From Tanypteryx hageni (taxonomy: Eukaryota > Arthropoda > Insecta > Odonata > Petaluridae), in NCBI GenBank assembly GCA_028673005.1, contig CM054115.1, forward strand, positions 124,001-188,000: a stretch of DNA of 64,000 nucleotides. Reading direction: 5' to 3'. The notes under the pieces were generated by a model. It was given only the letters and a program-made list of their open reading frames with translations, made no database searches and was not told the DNA's origin. How positions within the stretch are numbered: the stretch's first letter is position 1; each line of letters opens with the position of its first letter. Positions 30,683-44,800 of this stretch are shown in pieces. The translations under genes were made by a program, and so were the position numbers.

Positions 30683-33600
30683 CTATCCAAAATGAAACAG
30701 GCAGAGAATTTTAAAAAGAATTCTTAAGTTAGAAAATTAACATAATGACAGAAAACAAAATGAAACAATACCATAATATTTCATACAATAGAATACAAAA
30801 TATAATACAAAAATAAACTTTGACAATATCCAAAATACTATGCCATTAGTTCCACAACCTCCTCATATTACCCATGCAAATGCCAGTAAATGTGACATCC
30901 TGCAACTGCATCATCATCAATAATAATGACAAAAATGTTTCTTTCTCACTTTCATATTTGTTGCCATATTCTATTAAACTAGGGGGCAAGCTCCCTGCTC
31001 AATGACGCTCACCAACCACCCCTTTTGCTAGCTGTTTCCTCATTCCTACCATTTTAATTATTATATAAAATAGAAAGAAATAATTTCTGCGACTCAATTT
31101 TTCTATTAAGTCAAAGAGTTTCTGCTTTCCCTTGAGATTGGAATTGCGGAAATTCCACTGAATATATACAAATGTATAGAAAAATATATTTCTGTATTTT
31201 TAATTTTCTGTAACTCGAATAATTTTTACTTTCCCTTGAGATTCGAGTTATGGAAGTTCTACTATAATCCGTTATGAGGGCATTCATTCAGCTAAAAGCA
31301 TTCAGACGGCTATAATTTCCATAAAAAGAATTAAAGGTCCCTTTAAAAGCAATGAGATTGTTGCTAAAGTTTTCATACATTTCCATTGTCGCAGAGAAGA
31401 AAATTTCACTTTTTTTTAATTTAAAGCAGATATTAATGCTAATTCAGTAAGTATCTGACTTCTGTATTAATAAAATGAGGACTCGGTTCCTTCAGCTGGA
31501 CAACTATTCTTTTCCAGAATCCATATTCTTCACCTCGTCTTGGTGAATAGCTATTTAGCTATTTCCTTTACTGGAACACCCATCCCAAAATTCCCATATA
31601 CGATCTCCGTATTTCTGTCATAAAATCCCTCCTTCGTCCAGCCTATTCTGAAACCATCCCACGTCCTTCTCCCAGCCAACCCTCAAGGACCCTTGGATTG
31701 TCGAGGCATTATCCTGAGACATACGAAATTGACGACAAATGGAAACGCATCCCACAAAGAAAATGTATAGATTGTAAATCCACAGGGTTCAGGAAGTATA
31801 CAAAATTTTTTTGCCCTGCCTGTCAGGGATGCCCACCCCTTTGTTTCAAACCCTGCTGCTATATCGAGTTTCACAAGAACATTAAATGCTAGTCAAATTA
31901 CTATTACCGTATCTGCCTGAATAGAAGCCGACCCCGGATTTAAACCGACCCCACAAAATTTTCCAAAATTTTTTGGCAAAAAAAGTATTTTCGTAAATTT
32001 TATGCTTAAGTGCACCAGACATGCACGCACAACCTAGAATACATTATACATTACATCCATATAATTACATACGTTCCATGTAAAGTTTTATTAGGTATTA
32101 TTACTGTTAATTATAAATATAGCCAACGCCATTGCTCACACCTTACAATCAATGTAAGTATATTTATTTATCTTACTGGAATTCAAACTGTTGCGCATCG
32201 AAAGCTGTCATCGAATTTGGCGTGATCGTCTACTTAGTCATTATACGCAATTTTAATAGATTCTATGAAAGAGATTTCCAAGTTTTATTATTATTGCTGT
32301 TAATTATCAGATGAATTACAGTTAACACCGTTGCTCACACCTTCGAATCAGATGTATCTTATGTTAGCGGAATTCAAACAGTTGCGCATCGAAAGTCGTC
32401 ATCGAATTTTGCGAATTGACTAAGCAGACGATATCGTCCTCCTAGTCAGTATACGTACTTTTAATACATTCTATGAAAGAGGGTTTTTACATGCATACAA
32501 AAATGACAATGGCTATAGCAAAATATAAAATAAACAAGAAAAATTAATATGAACTTCTTTTATACTGTCGGCTCCTAACTTTAATGTACCTGCCATTTAA
32601 ATGATCCGTAAAAGCTACGACGTCTGCTACATCTGAACTTTAAATCGATTGCAGCACCAAAAAGTGCAATTAAAACAAAGAGTTGAAGAAGCTTAGTGTA
32701 GTCAAAATTTGTAAAAACCTCTAATAAGACCGGTGTTGGTATCTTAAGAACTCGTTGCAAATTATGATCAAAACGAATTTGCTGTAGCGTGCAATCATGC
32801 TATGAACCTGGTGGGTTGTTAAAACTCGATTGTTTTATATACCGCCGTTTCCTTTGGATAAGAACCCATTTACTTTTAACTACGTGTTAAAATATATAAA
32901 TAACCTTCAATAGCAATTTAAATTACAGCTCCGGGCAATCGCTGTAAGAAGGGAGCGTTTTTCAGACATCGAGTGCCTTATCAGTAGAATATAGGAGGTA
33001 TGCTATGGAAACAAGACATTTTTCAGCTATGGCGTCGTACGAGGATGCCAAATTTTTCCTCAGGCTCGAATTTAAGCCGAGGGTGATTTTTTTCACGATA
33101 GATTTTGACAAAAAGTATCGGCTTATATTCGGGCAGATACGGTATATTAACTATGTAAAAAAAATTATACAGTAAAACATCTACCTTACGAACCCCTTCA
33201 TAGCGAAGAACTCCGAATAATGAACAATTGATGGGGTCCCGCCAAACTTTTATACAAAATCCCTAATTATAACCTCTTTACTACGAACTTCCGTACTACG
33301 AAAACTTCCGAACAACGAAGGAAAAAAGTGGTCCCTTCCGTTTTTATTTACCTCTTTAGAACGAAATTTTGCTCGCTAAACATTTTTTTCAGTTACGTAA
33401 GTACGGAAAACTATTGAAAACAGTCGCCAACGCGCCAATTAGCGTTAAGCTTACAACAAGCCAATCATAGCACGTTTTCTAGCATGATGACGTATTTCCT
33501 GTGTTTCCGGCATTCTCGCGCCATTGACCGGTGTGTCCTAGGTGAGAGAAGGTGTAAAATTGCGACAAGTTATTGAGTGAGAAGAAGTGCGTTAAATATC

Positions 33601-35820
33601 AATTCCTTTTGATATTTAGTTCTTAACGGTGGTTCACAACGATGGCGGGAAATGCAACCCTCCTTAAATGGAACCTCTTGCAGGCAATGCAACGGCTTTG
33701 CATTTCATGGGAAGCCGTCTCACAGTCAAACGTAAAAAACTGCTATGCAAGGGCGGGATTTTTTTGTGATTCCATTGCAAGTGAGGAGTGTGTGGAACCT
33801 GAGGGAGAAGGGTGGGAGGAATTAAGGGCAGGTTTAAATTTAAACTCGGCGTCTTTTCAAGATTTTGCCCATGTAGACGACAATTTGTTGACCTGCTCTG
33901 TGGAAAGTGAGGATCCCGAAGGGGTAGAAGTGTCCAATATGGAGGAAGACGGAGAATTGGAGTTGGTGCGGCCAAAGTCGAGCGACGTATGTGCAGCACT
34001 GCATGTAGTGGAAAGATATTTACTCTCAGAGTTGTAGTGCTGCAGCTATGCACGCTTTCAGGGAAGTGGAGACTGTCGTTTCCCGAGAATTTATGAAGAA
34101 TTTAAAACAGAAAAAAATACTCGTTTTTTAAAAAATGTTGTTTTATTAATAAATCTTTTTAAAAAAGTGTTGTATTTGAAATCATTCCCGATTAAATTAA
34201 TCCCCTAATCCTTTTAGAGAGAATTTCAACAAAAGATTGCAGCAATGAGGTATGTATCATGGTGAGGTGGTTCCTATGCACTTTTTTGTGATAGATAATT
34301 TATTCGTCAGAGACGGAGCTGGAGTGTTGTTAAGAATGTTAGTGAAAAATATTGGAGTCTTGATTTTGAGTGCCAACGACAGTTAGTGCTTTCTTATGGG
34401 GAAAATGCTGCTTTCTTTCATTTCGTTTTGAAATATTTGCAACCCGCTCCGTGATGGTCAAATAGTAGTTTATTAATTGGCATTAAGAAGTGGCGTTGCT
34501 GTCAATATTTTTTATAAACTTAGCGACTCAACAGATGCTTTAGGATAGGCTCAGCGAGTATCACGCATTGCAACCTCGAAAAAAATCGCATAATAAAAAA
34601 TTGCAGGATGTTTTCGTGCAGAACCTGCCAATCAATGCTAGAAAAAATTACATTGCATTTCCGAGTTATTTGGTGCTTGCCACTGTCAAACATTGCAAAA
34701 TGAGATGAATGAAAGTGGCCCATTTTCCCATAAGAAAGCATTGTGTCGTCGGAGCTTCAAATCAATATGGCCGATTATTAAACAATGAGGGCGCGTTTTG
34801 AATATCGTCCACTTATGTGATACTTTTTCCTGAAAAGATGTAATGGGCATAATTTAGTAGAGTTACTCCGTTTCTGAGCATATGCCTTCATTTGGATAGC
34901 CCCGTTGCTCCCGTATAATCTAACAGGCAATGTGCCCCTGAAGTTATGCAACGCCCAATAACCTCCGATCAACGAATTTCCGAATAACGAATAGACGAAA
35001 AATTGGGTCCCTTGATATTCGTTAATGAGAGGTTTTACTGTATTCATTTGTAAATCTAGTTATTTAGTAGGTATGATGAAAATATAAATTATAATGTAAA
35101 TATAACATTAGAATGTAAAATTAAATGTAAAAATTGAAAACGAATTTTAAATAGTATTTTTTAAATGTAAATATGTAAATATAATACAAAATTATGTGTA
35201 AAAATGTATACAAATTATTTATGTACTTTATAATTTGTAATAAAATTTGAAAAGCAGTTCAAAAGTATTTTATTACATATTACTCATTTCTTATTTATGA
35301 TAATTTTTTCCTATTAGGAAATTTAGCCTGAAAAATCTCTTTCTAGGAATTTTTTAACTAAAAACAAATTAATAAAAATGAAAAGTTTATTCACGCTCCT
35401 ATAGTATTATTATGAACGTAATTGAAAAAAAAGAAGATAATTTTCACATAGATCTTTCAGTTCGTATTTCAAGATAAAATGATGTTTTCAATCTTGGAAA
35501 AGAATATATCATACAAATCACTTATCAATAAAAACGATGTTGATGATAAAGCTATAGATATTGAAACACCTTCGAGTCATCGTAATCGGGATGAGGTATG
35601 CAAGCCCAAAAAAACTCGGGTGGCACTTACCGCTGACTAAGGACGACGATTGTCGTCCAAATTTAAAATAACTATTACAGCCGCAAAATTATTTTCAAAT
35701 ATTTTTCCTTAATCAATTCATGATTCTGAACCTCTATATAAACAGTAAAATTGGTTTCAGTCACAGGTGAAAAAATAAAATTTCATTGCAGCATTGAATG
35801 TGTTCGTTAGGAGGAGGTTT

Positions 35821-35876
<56 letters not shown>

Positions 35877-38800
35877 TTACTTCACAGACATTTTGTCATA
35901 AATCCAAAAAATGCCAACGAAATCTCGTGGCCGGCTCAAATATAATGTTCTTGGTTTAAAGTTACGATTGATATGTAAAAGACTAAATTGAATAAACGTT
36001 TTACGTTGTTGAAAGTGAATGGTAGGCCATGTAGAGCCAAAACGATTCAATTTTCGACGAATTTATTTATCAGGAATTTATATAATATAAAAATCTAAAT
36101 AAATAATCCGAGTATTGTAAAACAAACAAATTTTACAAAGAATTTCGATGCAAAAGGTAAATTTAAATCATCGAATTGAAAGGCCGAAAACTGCCAACCC
36201 TATATTTAAGTAGTAATTTTAAGCATCTATATTCGTTGAAAATCTCTCGGGGAAAATAAAAGTCGATTTTAATCATTGATTTTTAAAAAAATAAACGTCG
36301 AATCCTACCAAGCCTACATATAAATTAGAAAAACAAACATGAAATTCAATATGTCAGTTGTCTAATTTCATAAGAGGAAATAGGGTATTATTACTTTTAA
36401 ACATGCAGATTACTGACCGACATTGCAAAAGTTATTGTGGATACCACTAGTATTAATAAAAGGTGGTGTGTGAGTGTGGCCAACATATCTCGAAAACCAA
36501 GAAACTTAAGGCTTAAAACTCGGTACACTTACTAATGGGATCATGAGGATGTGTGCCTCGGGGCCAGAATTTTCATTTTTGCAGGGAGAGGGGAAGTGGA
36601 GGGGGGTGCCGTAAGATAACACATTAAAAGCCATTTTCAACTTACATGCTCTTACTCTTTCGCAAATTAAAATTAGAAATAACTGATCTACTATCTTCCG
36701 ACCTGGACAGTTAAAAAAAAAACTTCTATTATTCTTATATTCACATTATGCCAATGATAAAAAATCACTCAAGTTTTCTGCATAAATCATATTTACTAGA
36801 TAATATTAAGCTTTTAACGATATGTTGCCTGGACTACCGTGTCAATGTTAAACATGGAGTTTATATTGTCGCCTTACTCATTATACTACCTAGGTATTTT
36901 TTAAGGAATGCATGATTTGAATGATATAATATGAGATAGAGGAAGAAAGAGACAGATGGAGAAAAAATTAAATGTTCCATAAATTAAAAATAATTTTGGG
37001 CATATAAGAACTGTATAGCATAATGTATTTCTTTTTCATACAAAACTGTTATTACACTCGGGAACACCAAATTATGTGAATTTTACATGTATTGTTTACT
37101 TTTTATAGCCTATAAATGATGGTTTCATTAATTTTCATTACAATTTGAACTTAATACTTAATTCACACATACGCATCATATTGTACAGGCAATTACACTA
37201 GTGCGTGAATAGAAGAAGACTCACCTGAGCGAATACATTGGCTGGAGAGTTATTTCCACACGAGATTGAATTTGAGAAAGTCTCCTTTGGGCTTGATGTT
37301 CCGCTGTCTGTCTCACTGACATGTGACGTTTGTAGAGTGACAGCAGGAACCTGTTAAAGGGAGACGTAATCTTAAAGCAAACTTACATTTCCATCTATCA
37401 ACAAATACATTATTCCAACAAATGTAATCAGTGCAACATCTACGGCACAAACCTTCTGGAGCTAATACGAGATGTCAATTTTTAAATATGTTTACAGAAT
37501 CAGCCTGCTATGCTAAGTTGTTCATCAGAATTCACTTATTTATTATTATTATTACAATGGAAAATAACTAATTAATTAAGCAGTTTCAATGATTTAAAAC
37601 AAACAGTGAAAATGAAAAATTAATACTATGTTACACCACTGAAATACTGTATCTAATACATTATAACCGCTATGTCTCTGTATCCCTGCCTGCGTCTGAA
37701 GCCTTCCGGCATGAATGCAAATAAACCGGGAACGGTCGGCTCGACTTCGACAAATCTTTCGCATGAATACCCGGCGAAAACCCTTGCAGGTTTAAAGTGG
37801 GAAGTCGTCTCCCAAAAAGGCATGGAATGGTGTGAGCTACATAATTATTTTAAGAGTGGCAATAAAAGTGGTTCAACTAATAACATTCTTTGTACAAATT
37901 TTTTGTCATAGGAAATAACCCATTGGGTCACTTCATGCAAAGCTCTCTCGATGTTTGCAGGAAGTACTGCAACAGGCCCCTAGTACTACTGAATATAAGA
38001 CGACTCTGATTATAGGACGACCCCCCCATTTTTAACTCCAAATGAAAAGAAAAAATTTATTATGCACACAATGACAATGAGGTAGTTTCATAAAATATTT
38101 ATCTCTCTCAAAACATATTACTATGGTAGAAATAATTTGGAAACATAGTTGCAGTTAGGACAAATGGATATGAAATAGCAAACTAAAAAGATTTTCTCCC
38201 AGAGATTTGTATCGACAAATAAACAATTCTCGGCTAGCCTTGCATCTCTACATTTGCTTAAATACAACTAAATTCATTTTATTTCCCATCCAAATATTAT
38301 TCTTTTCTAACTGATGGCAAATCATAGAGAGCTGATTCAAAGAAGATATTCAGTTACAAACGGCTGCTACACTCGCACAAAAGCTCAACGATACTACAGT
38401 TGGCAAACATCCTCCCATTGTAGGTTAGGAAAAAATAAATTTTAATGCTCAAAATCATAAAATATCCCCATTAATTGAGATAAAATTCATTAAAACATAT
38501 TTACCTCATCTTTGGGTTCAATGTATTCTTCGTCAGACTCCAACTTCAAAGGACTCATGCAGTTCTGAAAAGAAAAATTAAAAGAAAATTTACATTAGCT
38601 GTCGTGACTTTGTGGAATTGTTCCTTAATGTGCAGTGAAAAATAAAAAGTTTCAAGATTGAATTCACATCACAGGCAATGCATAACACCCAAATATATGT
38701 TTAAATCATAAATCTTCTAAACATTTCCATCAGTAGTCATTTCAAATGTATTCCCTAATCAATTTGCAGGACTACAAAATGTTATCAAGTAACTTTTACA

Positions 38801-41800
38801 TCTGATTACTCTGTTTTCCTGGCTAATAAACATCTTGAAATATTATATGCTTAACTCGTTCCATAACTGACACACACAGAAGGGAGGAGGCGAACCTAGT
38901 AAGGAAATCTGCCTACTCTTTACGAAGAGCAACAAGGGAATCAACTGCTGACTCACACTGTCTACTCAAATCATATGAGTATGGGACAGAACGTTCACAG
39001 GCTGAACAAGAGTAAGGTATATTTAATCCGTAAGCACCGGTCTCTGTGCATGGTACAGACCTCGGCTTCTTACCCTATCACCGGCTTCTGTGCGTGGATG
39101 GCATGTCCAACTAGTGACTCGTGGGCTGCATAGGGTCCTCTCTCTCCCATACTGCAGCCCAAAGTTTTTTCTATACTAAATAGTTTGATATTTTATATAA
39201 ACTAATGGTACCCGCAAAAACTTCTGCGAAGTCAGTCAGAAAGTAATAATAGCCCATTTCTCTATACACAATTAGACAACTGACGTTTTGCATTTCATGC
39301 TTGTTTTATAATTTATATGTGCAATTTTAATTGCTTCTCCTTACGAAAAAGGTCACATTCCAGTATTGAAATAAAGAAAGCTTTATTCTTTTGGACAATT
39401 AATAATTATAATAATCTGTAATTATTAACGTTGCAATTTATTAAGATTGACCTTGCTAAAACTATAATTTTGATGCTTCATAAAAAGCACAAGGCGAATA
39501 ACGCAACTCTTTCATCTATTTGAAGGCTTAATAGAGGGTAATTCAATCGGAAGCAACAATGTGGGTCGCCTTGGCAACACCCAGAACGAGTATGAAAAAG
39601 CCATAAAATTTCGAAAAGAAATGAGAGTTTCTGACAAATTATTCCATGTAACATCAAAACATCGCAAAAATAAGATATTTTATAGTTTTAGCCATCAAAG
39701 AAAGAAATAAACCTTGCAACTTGAAAAATGGAAATTCCTTTGTAAACATATGGAAAAATATAATCGTCTCCCGGAGTCGAATCCGGGACACTTCCGTAAA
39801 CTAAAATAGTTTTCCTAGGGTCTCCTAGTTGGCAGAAAGAAAATGGCATTTACAGCACTTCTCTATGACAAACTGTTCAAGAGATAAAAGGGGGGACCAA
39901 GACATTGAGTAATTATATGTAAAGACTAGTAGAAGGTGCTTGCATTCTGCAAGCATATCATCTCACCTTGAAAAAACATTCATTTTTCAGACATATAGCT
40001 CACCATTACAAATATTTTTTTAATTCTAAAGATTTCACCTCCGCAGCGATTTTCATTTTTCCCTTACGTAAAAATAATAGATTAAAACAATCCCCAAACT
40101 TGGCAATTTTAAGAATTTTATACTTTCTCCATTATGGGGTACTAATGCTACACATTTCTGCCAAATTTTAAAGGTGTAGCACTTCTAGAAGTGAAATAAT
40201 ATTTTTCTAATTGGGTAAATTTTAAACATTTTTAACGGCCGCCGCAATACATTTATGTAGAAATTCAAATTTTTATTTGTGCAAATGCACCACTCTGATA
40301 ATAACTTGAAAATTTCAGCTCCGTTGCTCATCCCGTAGTACCTAGACAGTTATTTGTTTAAATTTTAAGAATTTTTAACGGCAACACAAATTAAAATATC
40401 AAAATTTCTATAATTCCTATTTCGATTTTATACAAATCCTACCTCAAAAAACATTTCAGTTCCATAGCACATTCGGAAATACATAAAACTTGAAAATTTG
40501 TTTAAACAATTGCGAATTTTTAGCGGCCGCATTGTTGCACTTTTTCAAGATTTTAGTTTTTTCTAGTCGGTTTTGCACAAAATCCTACCTAAAAGAAAAT
40601 TTCAAATCTCCAGCTCATGTGGAAGTGCAATGGAGTGGAATACAGTATGTCCTCAGTGTATCTCGGGATACGTTCAAGGAAAGTGCGACGTAAATCGAAA
40701 GTACGTATATCGAAACTAGATTTTCGTGGCCACTATAATTCATGTATATACCAATCTAAACAATGTATCTTGAAGAAACAACACCAATGATGCATCCGGC
40801 AACAATTATGAACGAAAACATACGCACCTCGCTCATAAATATCAAGACGCCTCGCAAAAATATTCTCCAAAGGAGGTGAATAAGAATAATCATCTTCGTA
40901 GTCTCCTTTAACAGGGCTAAACAACTTGAATCAAGGAAATAAAGTAGATAATGATTTTCATGCTACTAAAGAGGCAAGTACAACGCATTTTTCATTTTCT
41001 GCTCATTTTTTTAAATTTCATTTAAAAAGGCGAAAATTTAAAAAAATTCTGACAACACCGGTCAGCAACGATGTTATATCAAATCAATGCAAATTGGAAC
41101 ATCAATCGGAGAACTTACTGTAATTTTGAAATGAAAAATTCTACTATGACCCTCCTTGGCAAGTGGAAGATCTGGGTTCAATTCCCGGCCATAGCAGAAT
41201 TTTTTCATTTCAATATTATTCCCAAATTACACCTTATGCCTATCTACATAGTATCATAATATTCCATCAATTTTTACTGTAGTAAACCAAGTACCTTTCT
41301 GCAACTCTTTATAACATGTTTCTTAAATGATATTATTAGATCTGCTTCATTTACCTCTTCAGAAAACTTTTCCCGAGGCTCACTTTCGACTAAATCCTCT
41401 TCCAACCCTCTTTCCAATTCATTTAATGTCTCACTGCCTCCTTGTATATGTTCTGATACTCGATCGTCAGTAGGTCCTTCCTGAAAAATCAAATATATTA
41501 AGGTTAGAATAAACAGAATGAGATGAATCTGGAAAAACCATTTCACAATTCAAAGGGAATGGCAATTTTAAAGCAAACTTACATCCCATCTATCAACAAA
41601 TGCATTATTTTGACAAAATCAGTAGAATACCTACTGCACAAACCAACTAAAGCTAATAAGGTATGTCAGTTTCTAAATATGTTTACAGAATCAGACTCCT
41701 ATGCTTAGTTGTTCACCAGAACTCACTTATTCATTATTATTAGTATATTAGAAACTAATTACCTAAGGACAATTTTGATCATTTAAAATAAATAAGCAAA

Positions 41801-44800
41801 TGAAAATCAGGTGGTTCAATTAAAGCGAACCAGTTCTAGGTTGGTGACACTGGGTAGTGGTTTGAGTGGGGGTAACAAGAGATGTGGCAATAGGTGTTGC
41901 ACGACCTTGGTTTCAGTACACAATGGATCGCTGGCCAGTGCAGGAGCGTGTGTTTGTTGCGGAACAGTTTATAAAACCATACTCCATTTTGGAAGTTCAA
42001 CGTGCATTTAAGCAGAAGATTGGTGATGAGCGCAGCCGGGGACAAGTGCCATTACGCAAGACAATCCCTGAGTGGGTAAATCAGTGGCGTGCAAGTGGAT
42101 CAGTTCAGAATAAACCACACCCACATTTAAAAACAGCCAGAACACCTGAAAACATGGAGCATGTGAGAGTTGCCTTAGAGCAGAGCCTGCGTCGTTCAGC
42201 ACGGCGACAAGACCATATGCTGCAACTGTCTCACTGTAGCCTGTCGAGAATTTTGCAGTTTGGCCTCCGACTACACCCATACAAAATTCAGTTAGCGCAA
42301 GAACTGAGCCAACATGACAAGAAAGTCTGATTGCGGTATTGTGAGAATTTAATGGACATGACAAATCAGAATCCAGATTTTCTTAACTCTCTTGTAATGA
42401 CTGATGAGGCCAATTCCTTCCAGAAAGGTTTTGTGAACAAACAAAATTTACTGGTCAGCCGAAAATCCACGAGAAATTCAAGAAAGACAAGTTTACAGCA
42501 AAAAGGTTGTTGTGTGGTGTCATTGGGCCTTATTTTTTTGAAAATGCTGACGGCCGAGCAACAACAGCAAACGCAGAGTGGTATGCAGAAATGATGAAAA
42601 ATTTACTTGTTTCCGAGTTACATAAGTGCATGTCGGCTTGAAAATGCATGGCTTCAACAAGATGGGACCACTGCCCACAGGGCTCGTTACAGCATGGAAA
42701 CACTGTGCAGGTTCTTCCCAGGATGCATCATTTCCCGGTTTGGTGACATTCCATGGCCTCCGGATTTAACAGCCCCTGATTTCTTCTTATGGGGTATCTG
42801 AAAGAGAAGGTGTTCTCTCATCGACTCCGCGATATTGAAGACCTAAAGGCCCGAATTTGCCAGGAGGTTGATGCCATTTCTCCAGATCTGCTTCGTAGGC
42901 TCATGCACAGCTTCTGCCAGCGATTGCAGTAGTGCATTGCAAAGAAGGCTGCACATTCGGATGAAATAATTTTTAACCAGTAACTAATAACTTTTGTTTC
43001 CAAAGGTTTTAAGAAACATTAACCTTCACTTTTATCCATTTTATAATTTTTTTTTCATTTTGAACATGATTCGCTTTAATTGAACCACCCTATATGTTAC
43101 ACTACTGAAATATATTGTCTTGATTAACGCTTGAAAGAGACATGCTTAAAATGATATTATATCAATTTCCTGTCATCAGCAAAATGAAAAGATTACTAAA
43201 TATAGAAAAATAATTTGGAAACAGTCACAGTTAGGAAAAAAGGGAGATGAAATATCAAACAAAAAGATTTTCTCCGAGATTTGCACCAACAAAACCAAGA
43301 ATTCTCACCTTCCTTAGCATCACAGCAATTGCTTAAATACAACTATATTCGTTTATTTCTCATCCAATACTGATTTTGTCAAACTGATGGCAAAGCATAG
43401 ATGGCTGACTCAAACAACTTATTCAGGAACAAACTCCTGCAACACTCTCACAAAAGCTCAACCAAACTACAAAGTTATCAAACACAACCTCCCAATTGTA
43501 TGTTAGGGAAAATAAATCTAAATCACTAAAACAATATAACATTCCCATCAATTGAGATTAAATTCATTCAAAACATATTTACCTCTGCATTTGGACAAAC
43601 ATTCTCTTCATTGAGCTCCAATTTCATGGGACTTATGCAAATCTGAAAAGAGAAATTAAAATAAAATAGTTGCCGACTTTGTGGAATTATTCCATAATGG
43701 AAACAGAAATAAAGACTTTCAACATCGAATTCACATCACAAGCAAAGGAAAATACCTGCCTTCTAAGCATTTCCGTCAATAGTCACCTAGAATTTCTTCT
43801 AAAGAAAAATTTTAGAGCTACAAAATGTGATCAATGAACTTTTTCTCCTGATATCTTTGTTTGTGTCTTTCTGCCAAATAGGCCACACCTGACACACACA
43901 GTAGGGAGGAGAGAAACCTGTTGAGGACATCAGGGTACCCATTACGAAGAGCTACAGGGGAGCCAACTGCTTAACTTTCCTTATGAATGACCGAGCGATG
44001 ACTTGTCTAGTCTTTTCAAACCACACGAACATGGGACACAATCCCGGATTGAAAAATCTCACTTCCGTAGTTTTTTAATGCAGGACTGCCAACATTCTAG
44101 CCATTAACAATACCCCAACCCCCTAGGGCTGATATCGTGCTTGTGGATTTAACATGCCATTTTCCTCTATATCCTAGGAAAAAATCTGACTGATTCAGAT
44201 GTATATGGCATTATGATATGATTAATGTGAAAGAGAAAAGTCTATGTAATACAATTTTGGGTTAAACAAGTTAAAATCTATAAATAAACTCATGAAATGA
44301 GAAAAACCTTTAATAATTTTGCAAAACATCAATCTGCAAACTACAGACTGCCATTTAAAATTACATTGGGACCTAATTACTTTGCCAAGAATAAGGAAAA
44401 GCTCTTCCAATGCACCAATACAGATGATTCCACCTAGTTTAATGTTTCATTTACTGTATACAGGTATCCCCCGATTTACGGGCGAGTTACGTTCCTGGAA
44501 ATCATCACGCAAAGTGAAAATGTGCAAATCGAAAATATTTTTCCCACTGAAAATAATGTAATAGGCATTGTTTACGTTACTGAGCAGCTATCTTCCACTT
44601 ATAAACGCCTTTAAATTTGGTTTAATGGCATCCACATTTACAATTCCTAAATTTTTTTATTCGTTAAGTTTCTGCCATGTAACAGAGTTATCGAGCTCCT
44701 TCGATCAGAAACTTCCTATACTTCTCTTCACACAAGTATGAATATTTTCGCACAAAAAAGGTGGGTTCAAGTGTGTTATTTGCGCAAAGAGGAGAATAAG

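Larger units (their letters stand above)
41481..44060. repeat. Intragenic tandem duplication, block C copy 1 (around exon 6)
   Basis: Counterpart of 37351-39010, expanded by the mariner-type insertion at 41811-43090. Outside that insertion the two blocks align over most of their length with moderate divergence. Confidence 0.8.

Noticed and set aside
39740..39800. Possible tRNA gene on the minus strand (T-arm-like cccggattcgactccggg)
   Set aside because: The arm has an 8-base loop, and no D arm, anticodon arm or acceptor stem can be formed around it.
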